Assembly (NCBI GenBank): GCA_037478935.1
Contig: JBBFLR010000003.1
Span: forward strand, 1 to 64,000
Direction of reading: 5' to 3'
Source of the DNA: Candidatus Methanosuratincola sp.
GTDB lineage: Archaea > Thermoproteota > Methanomethylicia > Methanomethylicales > Methanomethylicaceae
Length of the DNA: 64,000 nucleotides
Part shown: positions 58,796-64,000 of the stretch, in pieces
Position numbering within the stretch: position 1 is the stretch's first letter
Layout of the letters: each line of letters starts with the position of its first letter
The notes under the pieces: model-generated
What the model was told of the DNA's origin: nothing
Seen by the model: the letters and a program-made list of their open reading frames with translations, nothing else
Databases searched by the model: none
Program-made: the position numbers and the translations under genes

Positions 58796-59426
58796 GTGCA
58801 GACTGTGTAACGGTGCTGCGTCTAGTATGGGAATGAAGGTCTCATTGTTCTTATTGAGGTGATGTTAAAGAGCCATCTGCTCCGCACCTTATACCGGACA
58901 GAAGAACCTGCAAGTCAGTCGTCGGCCCGACCTTCGACACAGGATAGGAAAAATAGTATTCAATTCTAGGATTTTCGTAGCTGATATTCATAATTTGCAT
59001 TCCAATATAAGAAAAAAATCGTCTTTTAGTTTATAGATTAATTCATTTTTTTTTAAAATTAGACGCTACGTGATTGTTGTTTAAGCTAGTAAAAAAGTGA
59101 GGATTCGGAGTTTGGACGGAAAAAATCAAAGTTTGTGGCGACCTGATTTTAAATTTTCAGAAGGCTGGAAGTCCTGTTTTGGACGAAACCAAAAAACCAA
59201 ATCAGTGATTGGACACTAACGTGCTAGGTCCGTTAATTACGAAAAACTTGCCCGTGCCGCAGGACCTTCTTCTCAAACCGGTTACACGTATCCCGCTTAT
59301 TGACGGCCTGAAGGTGACGCGCGGTCGCCTCGCTGGATATGCACCTTCTACGGATCGGCGAGGGCTATCGCCAGGCGATTTCAATGTTAAATACGGTCGC
59401 CACTAAACTCCGTGGCAGTGGTCAAA
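58796..59426. other. 630-bp gap before archaellin, with arlB promoter
   Basis: The first part has no coding signal. 58960-59060 is extremely AT-rich with poly-T runs, which would terminate the che operon. A TATA-like GTTAAATACG at 59384-59393 precedes arlB by about 35-45 bases. Between 59209 and 59406 a TTG-initiated 65-codon frame exists (LPVPQDLLLKPV, IPLIDGLKVTRGRL) with more balanced composition; it might be a small gene or a transcribed leader, but I cannot support it as real. No tRNA or known RNA is visible. Confidence 0.45.
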
Positions 59427-60086
59427 ATGGCGAAAAGAATGAATCGGAAAGGTTTGACGGGCATCGAGACTGCAATCATCGTCATTGCATTCGTGATCGC
59501 AGCTTCGGTCTTTGCCTTTGCGGTGCTCAACATGGGCCTTCTGACAACCCAAAAGGCGCAGGATGCAATCGTTTCTGGTGTGAGCCAAGCTCAGTCCTCG
59601 CTTAAGATAACAAGCGTATACGCGTTTTCGGACTCTGAAGGCTCAGATGCTAAAGTAAAACAGATAGCGATACTGGTGCAGCCATCTGGTACTGCCTCGG
59701 TTGATTTCACAGCAGAAAAGATAGCAATATCATACAAGAACGACTTGATGGCGATTCCTGATGTATATGAGGGCAGTGCCGCAAATGTCTTCATAAACAA
59801 GACTACTTTTACAAACGCTACATATGATGGGGACTTGGCTAAACTTGCCACCATATCCCAAAATTGCTTGGTAGTCGAAATACAGGGAGACGGAGATATG
59901 CTCTTGGAAGCCGGTGAAGTATTTGCAGTATACCTCAACTTAGCCAACGTCGATTCCGATAACGCTCCACTTGGCGTCTACAAACACTTTACGACCGAGA
60001 TCGTACCGGGCAGCGGTTCAAAGCTGACCTTCACAGGAACGATGCCTGCCAGCATACTCAAAGTGATGGTGCTTACCGGGTCTTAA
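59427..60086 (+). CDS. arlB: Archaellin (archaellum filament protein)
   Basis: 219 residues from the ATG at 59427; a GTG at 59412 and ATG at 59439 are also possible. Class III signal peptide: basic MAKRMNRKG, with cleavage by the prepilin-type peptidase PibD/FlaK between Gly9 and LTGIETAIIVIAFVIAASVF. The mature N-terminal helix forms the filament core; the rest is a beta domain with several N-glycosylation sequons (NKT, NAT) expected at the cell surface. Only one archaellin gene is visible. Followed by a T-rich terminator, so it can be expressed above the downstream motor genes. Confidence 0.92.
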   Translation: MAKRMNRKGLTGIETAIIVIAFVIAASVFAFAVLNMGLLTTQKAQDAIVSGVSQAQSSLKITSVYAFSDSEGSDAKVKQIAILVQPSGTASVDFTAEKIAISYKNDLMAIPDVYEGSAANVFINKTTFTNATYDGDLAKLATISQNCLVVEIQGDGDMLLEAGEVFAVYLNLANVDSDNAPLGVYKHFTTEIVPGSGSKLTFTGTMPASILKVMVLTGS

Positions 60087-60095
60087 AAAGCCACC

Positions 60096-60125
60096 TTTTT
60101 TTTATTTTTTCTGTTTTTTATTTTT
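60096..60125 (+). terminator. Poly-T terminator after archaellin
   Basis: Ten bases after the arlB stop begins a run of repeated T-tracts (T8, T6, T6-7, T5) within about 30 bases, the typical archaeal intrinsic terminator. It would partly separate the highly expressed filament gene from arlCDE onward. Confidence 0.6.
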
Positions 60126-60293
60126 AGTGCAACGGCTACGGTACCGACTCCATTTTTGTTTGCTCTGCATCAGCCCCATTAAGTCCATTGGTTTTCTAGC
60201 GATTCCTGGTCGCCAGGAGTGATTTTACTTAAAGCCTTAGGAATGCCCATGATAATTGGATCTCAGGCATCACAGCATAGGGGGATCTTCTGG

Positions 60294-61280
60294 ATGTCAT
60301 TGTTAAAGGAAGAGGGCGAAGACATAGGGATGAAGGTGATCCAGCTAGAGGAGAGGGCGAACAAGCTGGAGAACGCTATGGCAGAGATGTCGCAGGAGAC
60401 GAGGGCAGTCCTCAACGATGTACGTGTTGTCCTTACAGAGCTGGAGAACCCGATGAACTATCTCAAGGGGCTTGGTATCGACGAAGTCATGCTCACTATG
60501 GCTGAGAATATCACCGAGAACAAGCTCAAGGAGTTTATGGAGAAGCGTCTTGAGGCGCTCGTAAGGACTGTAGTCGAGGGTAGGCTCAAGGAGACTGTCA
60601 ACGAGCTCATCGCGAAGTTCATGAACGAGCAGGTCGGCGGGATAATCGAGGGTAAGGTACGGGAGATGAAGGAGAAGGGTATACTGAACGTCCCGATTAA
60701 TGTGGACGAACTGAAGGCTGCCCTAGACGAACGCCTATCGGAGGCGATCGATCTCGAAGAACTTGGCAAGAAGATTATGAAGGTCATGGAGGAGAAGTTC
60801 TCCGACAGTATCCGTAGTAAGATAGAATCAGACCTTAAGGAGGGACTGCTCCGGGAAGTCCTCTCCGAGATCGGTCGAGAAGGCACTTCTGCCGCACCGT
60901 CACGGAACCAATCCCGGGAACAGGTCAAGGGAATGCCCCAACAGCCGTTTCAGGCAGCCGGCGGTGTGACGATGGTGGGGGTCACTGCGTGTGCATCCGC
61001 ACTTGTGAAGATGTTCGGTCGCCGTGGCGCGGAGCGTGTGGTGGACGACAACTACCGCCTCGGCAGAATCTCCGAGGAAACTAGGTCAATACTGATCAGG
61101 GCTATGAGCATAATCGCCTCCTCTGAAAGCCCGGACGCGGTCCAGGAGAAGGTAGCAGGAACGGAAGAGCACATGGTGGTCACCTACCTCTTCGAGAAGT
61201 TATCCAACGGTGGCACTGATATGGACTTCATAATTGCGATGAATCTCCTCGGTGGAAACGGTCGCAGGGCCTCCGATTAG
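60294..61280 (+). CDS. Archaellum motor scaffold protein, ArlC/D/E-like
   Basis: 328 residues from the ATG at 60294, preceded by AGGGGGATC; earlier in-frame starts lie on a TATA-like TTACTTAAAG. A long N-terminal and central coiled coil (IQLEERANKLENAMAEM, KRLEALVRTVVEGRLKETV and so on, residues 10-210) is followed by a compact helical C-terminal domain. There, RRGAERVVDDNYRLGRISEET, VVTYLFEKLSNGGTD and MDFIIAMNLLGG recall the FlaD/E domain. In euryarchaea and thaumarchaea ArlC/D/E link CheF and the motor; in crenarchaea ArlX replaces them. The fused coiled-coil/FlaD form here argues for a CheY-linked motor. Confidence 0.75.
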   Translation: MSLLKEEGEDIGMKVIQLEERANKLENAMAEMSQETRAVLNDVRVVLTELENPMNYLKGLGIDEVMLTMAENITENKLKEFMEKRLEALVRTVVEGRLKETVNELIAKFMNEQVGGIIEGKVREMKEKGILNVPINVDELKAALDERLSEAIDLEELGKKIMKVMEEKFSDSIRSKIESDLKEGLLREVLSEIGREGTSAAPSRNQSREQVKGMPQQPFQAAGGVTMVGVTACASALVKMFGRRGAERVVDDNYRLGRISEETRSILIRAMSIIASSESPDAVQEKVAGTEEHMVVTYLFEKLSNGGTDMDFIIAMNLLGGNGRRASD

Positions 61281-61293
61281 AAATAGGGGGTTT

Positions 61294-61782
61294 ATGGGCT
61301 TGGCCTCGAGTGTCATGACTGAGGGGATCCTGACGATAGCTGTCGTGATAGCCGCGACGGCAGCAGCGGGCATGTTCATACAGAGCAACCTTGTGCTGAC
61401 CTCGTCTCAGGCGTATGCTTTCCAGGACACTAGGGACGCTATCTCAACATCGATAAGGATAGTCTTCGCAACAAACTCCTCAGAAGACGAGTTCAAGATC
61501 TGGGTCAAGAACGTCGGGAGGAACGAGATCTATCCGGGCTCAATCCAGAGGTTCGACCTCTTCTTCGGCAGGAAGGGTGCAGCGACTTACATCCCGTTTA
61601 ACGGAACCGCGACCGGCTGGGCCTTTCTCATGGTGAACGACGTGGACCTGGACGGGAACCTAGACCCAGGCGAGACACTGGAGATCACGATAAGCGTCCC
61701 CTATGCAATCTCAGCCGGCGACTACCAGGTAAAGGTCAGCACCCACAACGGCGTTGCTGACACATTCTACTTCTCCGTTTAG
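61294..61782 (+). CDS. arlG: Archaellum stator-type protein ArlG
   Basis: 162 residues from the ATG at 61294 (GGGGG just upstream). One N-terminal span, SSVMTEGILTIAVVIAATAA, with the TEGILTI motif of FlaG, followed by an extracellular beta-sandwich ending GVADTFYFSV. ArlG with ArlF anchors the motor to the S-layer. A DVDLDGNLDPGE segment looks like a calcium-binding loop. Eleven bases before arlF. Confidence 0.85.
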   Translation: MGLASSVMTEGILTIAVVIAATAAAGMFIQSNLVLTSSQAYAFQDTRDAISTSIRIVFATNSSEDEFKIWVKNVGRNEIYPGSIQRFDLFFGRKGAATYIPFNGTATGWAFLMVNDVDLDGNLDPGETLEITISVPYAISAGDYQVKVSTHNGVADTFYFSV

Positions 61783-61793
61783 GGGGTAAGGCG

Positions 61794-62300
61794 ATGAGCG
61801 GGTTCGGCGGGGTCTTTGCGGCGGTCATGATCAGTATAATATTCGCCTCGGTCGTTACAGTAATGACCAATATCTCAGCCTCCTCGGCACTCCTCTCACA
61901 CTCCGCCATGCAGCCGATCGAGAGGTCTGAACCCCATATCGAGGGCGGTGAATTTTCAGGCGATGCCTTCTTCGTAAACATCACAATGCTGGGCTCGAAG
62001 CCGGTGCGCATATCTGACCTCAGGTATGCTGACCTCTTTGTTGTCTACACCCACGAAGGAGGCAGGATATCGGAGAGGCTCGTCTACGGAGAAGGATGGA
62101 CAATCTCCTCTGTGATGACTGGCGGGGTCGCAGGGGAGGCCGTTAATCCGATTAACTTGGAAGCTGGTACTGGTCTTTGGGACCCCGGTGAGACGGTCTG
62201 CATCACCGTCACACCAACGGTGCCTTTTAGCGGAGGCGTATGGGCAGTTTTATTGGCGCTGCCTGACGGATCGGTATGCAGCAGGAGCTTTGGAGGTTGA
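61794..62300 (+). CDS. arlF: Archaellum stator protein ArlF
   Basis: 168 residues. N-terminal span GFGGVFAAVMISIIFASVVTV, then a beta-sandwich (FFVNITMLGSKPVRISDLRY, DPGETVCITVT) that in homologues binds S-layer protein. Two cysteines (ETVCIT, GSVCSR) near the C-terminus might form a disulfide outside the cell. Paired with ArlG as usual in archaellum operons. Ends four bases before the arlH start. Confidence 0.82.
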   Translation: MSGFGGVFAAVMISIIFASVVTVMTNISASSALLSHSAMQPIERSEPHIEGGEFSGDAFFVNITMLGSKPVRISDLRYADLFVVYTHEGGRISERLVYGEGWTISSVMTGGVAGEAVNPINLEAGTGLWDPGETVCITVTPTVPFSGGVWAVLLALPDGSVCSRSFGG

Positions 62301-62304
62301 CCTG

Positions 62305-63024
62305 ATGGCAGATATGCAGAAACAATCGATGGTAAGGCTCGGAACAGGCGAACTAGACCGGCTCATAGGGGGGATACCGATGCCCTCGATGAACCTCATA
62401 GAAGGGGAGAATGACACTGGCAAGAGCGTCTTCGCTCAGGACGTCGCTTGGGGTGCCCTTATGTCCGGATTCACAGTCCGCTACATAACGACCGAGATGA
62501 CGGTCGAGTCCCTCGTCTCCCAGATGGAGAGCCTCTCCTTCAACGCCTCCCCGTTCTTCATCAAGGGGATCTTCAAGATAACCGCCTTCCACGCGAAGGG
62601 AATCAATTGGGACGAGAGCATAGCCTCGAATTACCTGACGGTGATGCTCAATTTCATAAAGAAGAAGGGGGACGCCAACGTCGTCATATTCGACTCGCTC
62701 ACGTATATAGCAACACACTCATCGGAGAAGGATCTCCTCAACTTCCTCTCGGAACTCAGAAACTACGTGGATCAGAGGGGGAGGATAGTCTTCGTAACCA
62801 TCCACCCGTTTGCCTTCGACTCCAACCTCCTGATCCGGATTCGGTCTATCTGCGACGGTCACATGGTCTTCAAGGTCAAGACCCTTCCCAGCAACGAGAC
62901 TGCGAGGACCTTGGAGATCCTCAAGCTGAGGGGTGCAGCTAAGGCGACTAACAATCTTTGCACGTTCAAGGTGGAACCGGGGCTAGGCATAAGGGTTCTG
63001 CCGTTTACACAGGTGAAGGCATAA
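62305..63024 (+). CDS. arlH: Archaellum motor ATP-binding protein ArlH
   Basis: 239 residues from the ATG at 62305 (GGAGG eight bases upstream). RecA/KaiC-like fold with Walker A GENDTGKSVF (34-43), a DNA-free RecA core and Walker B NVVIFDSLTYIA. ArlH binds ATP without strong hydrolysis and regulates ArlI assembly. FVTIHPFAFDSNLLIRIRSI and TARTLEILKLRGA are family features. Confidence 0.94.
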   Translation: MADMQKQSMVRLGTGELDRLIGGIPMPSMNLIEGENDTGKSVFAQDVAWGALMSGFTVRYITTEMTVESLVSQMESLSFNASPFFIKGIFKITAFHAKGINWDESIASNYLTVMLNFIKKKGDANVVIFDSLTYIATHSSEKDLLNFLSELRNYVDQRGRIVFVTIHPFAFDSNLLIRIRSICDGHMVFKVKTLPSNETARTLEILKLRGAAKATNNLCTFKVEPGLGIRVLPFTQVKA

Positions 63025-63095
63025 GCAGGTCGGGGGAAGGCTAGCATAGGGACGGGTTAAAAGAAAGAATCGTGGTTGGATAGGGGTGAAAAGAG

Positions 63096-64000
63096 CTGGC
63101 TAACGAGGTCTCAGGTGGAGGGGCAGCAGGCCTTAAGGCAGACAACGGTCTCAACTGCTCCCTCGCCGACCTCCTTGGCAACGAGTACGGGGAATATGCG
63201 GCGAAGGCACCCCACCTCCACGAGTACGCACACGCTGCCCATAAGGATCCCGCCTTGGCTGGTGTCCAGCTCCAGTTCAAACCCTCGCTCTCGAGGGACC
63301 TCCGCCTCCTCAAGAAGTTCAGCATCATATACCCTGCCTCGGATAACATATTTATCCATGTCTTCAAGGGTGTCAGGGACGCCTACGGCAAGTACCGCCC
63401 CATAGAGCCGCGGCTGCCACCTGACAAGAAGGATCTCATAGACAGGACAGAGGTATTGCTTGCTTCGATGATAAACGACAAGACTGCCCAGCAGATAGCC
63501 GAGAAGAGGGAGGCTATGCTTAAGGAACTCTTTGAGGAGGTCGTTAAGATTGAGGGGTCGCCGATCCCGTCCGGAAAGAAGGGCAGGACACCGTCCCCTA
63601 TGGTACTTAACAGGGATCTCTACGAGCGACTCAAGTACGAGATAATGACCGATAAGATCGGTATGGGGCCGATCGAACCCCTGATAAAGGACCCGTACAT
63701 AGAGGATATCTCCTGCGATGGTGTAGGGCCTGTTTTTGTCGAGCACAAGATATTCGGGCCGATGACCACGACAATAGAGTTCAAGACCGTCCAAGATCTC
63801 GACACATTCGTGGTCAAGGTCTGTGAGAAGATCGGCAGGCCTGTTAGCCCAAGGAGACCGATAGTTGACGCCTCTCTTCTGGACGGGTCGCGCCTCAACG
63901 TCGTCTTCGGGACCGACGTCAGCAGGCGGGGGAGCAACTTCACAATTAGAAAGTTCTCAAAGATACCTCTCAGCATCACCCAGCTGGTCAAATTTGGAAC
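63096..64000 (+). CDS. arlI: Archaellum assembly/rotation ATPase ArlI, cut by window end
   Basis: Secretion-ATPase superfamily protein; only the N-terminal domain is in the window. Frame 3 reads LLGNEYGEYAAKAPHLHEYA, DRDLYERLKYEIM-like NRDLYERLKYEIMTDKIGMG, then IEPLIKDPYIEDISCDG and RPIVDASLLDGSRLNVVF. The frame opens after a stop at 63087-63089 and contains no ATG, GTG or TTG until about 63228, inside conserved sequence. GGGGTG (63083-63088) stands seven bases before CTG at 63096, which is the best start. The Walker motifs lie beyond position 64000. Confidence 0.88.
   Translation, partial: MANEVSGGGAAGLKADNGLNCSLADLLGNEYGEYAAKAPHLHEYAHAAHKDPALAGVQLQFKPSLSRDLRLLKKFSIIYPASDNIFIHVFKGVRDAYGKYRPIEPRLPPDKKDLIDRTEVLLASMINDKTAQQIAEKREAMLKELFEEVVKIEGSPIPSGKKGRTPSPMVLNRDLYERLKYEIMTDKIGMGPIEPLIKDPYIEDISCDGVGPVFVEHKIFGPMTTTIEFKTVQDLDTFVVKVCEKIGRPVSPRRPIVDASLLDGSRLNVVFGTDVSRRGSNFTIRKFSKIPLSITQLVKFG

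Noticed and set aside
59209-59406. 65-codon frame before archaellin as a gene
   Set aside because: TTG start without SD, no family similarity, and it overlaps the arlB TATA box; kept only as a remark.
1-64000. CRISPR arrays, rRNA, tRNA, transposase or integrase genes
   Set aside because: I looked for regularly spaced repeats, rRNA-like conserved blocks, tRNA cloverleaf elements and DDE or tyrosine-recombinase proteins and found none; short or atypical RNAs could have been missed by eye.

Overview
The window is archaeal and most likely from a methanogen (or other Mcr-dependent archaeon) of the TACK group; the best fit is Methanomethylicia ('Verstraetearchaeota'). The evidence is a complete set of coenzyme F430 genes (cfbA-E), archaellum genes, archaeal TATA-type promoters with several apparently leaderless starts, a TackOD1-like zinc-ribbon protein, a complex-I-like membrane complex without NADH or F420 input subunits, and a membrane-anchored winged-helix regulator like crenarchaeal ArnR. 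The lineage is inferred from gene content; there is no rRNA or mcrA in the window. I saw no tRNA, rRNA, CRISPR array or transposase gene.

Layout. 1-3835 (minus): purD (cut by the window edge) and two tandem purF paralogues, one with a degenerate glutaminase domain. 4042-14696 (plus): one tightly overlapping operon, hemA-hemB-hemL-hemC-sumT-hemD-cfbA-cfbE-cfbD-cfbC-cfbB, with a convergent precorrin-2 dehydrogenase. Together they encode the route from glutamyl-tRNA to F430. 15320-21478: a five-gene Opp/Nik-type ABC transporter plus a methyltransferase; its promoter carries nearly the same palindrome as the hemA promoter, which suggests one regulon. 21594-24079: TackOD1-like protein and a family 2 glycosyltransferase. 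24148-28694: purC, a PadR regulator with a two-gene ABC exporter, and a HAD phosphatase. 28809-32086: a ZnuABC-type metal transporter followed by NikR. 32260-34324: a leaderless 29-codon upstream ORF and acetyl-CoA synthetase.

34346-36438 is a scar: the two ends of a thioredoxin reductase gene flank about 1.7 kb of foreign content (a secreted protein of unknown function and a truncated PAPS-reductase-like gene). 36621-46170 is a 12-gene complex-I-like operon whose large and small subunits keep hydrogenase-type cysteine motifs, so it may be a [NiFe] hydrogenase or an evolutionary intermediate. 46217-48347 holds MgtC, a DMT transporter and a small membrane protein.

48438-64000 is a motility island: CheB, ArnR-like regulator and roadblock-like protein on the minus strand; a coiled-coil protein, MinD-like ATPase, CheA and another coiled-coil protein on the plus strand; a soluble chemoreceptor; CheW-CheY-CheC-CheD-CheR; then archaellin and arlCDE-like, arlG, arlF, arlH and arlI (cut by the window edge).

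The nickel theme links several parts: F430 synthesis consumes nickel, the complex-I-like large subunit keeps nickel-ligand cysteines, NikR is present, and there are two candidate metal importers. Start codons were often moved downstream of the longest ORF, on the basis of Shine-Dalgarno (SD) motifs, TATA positions or overlap with the upstream stop.
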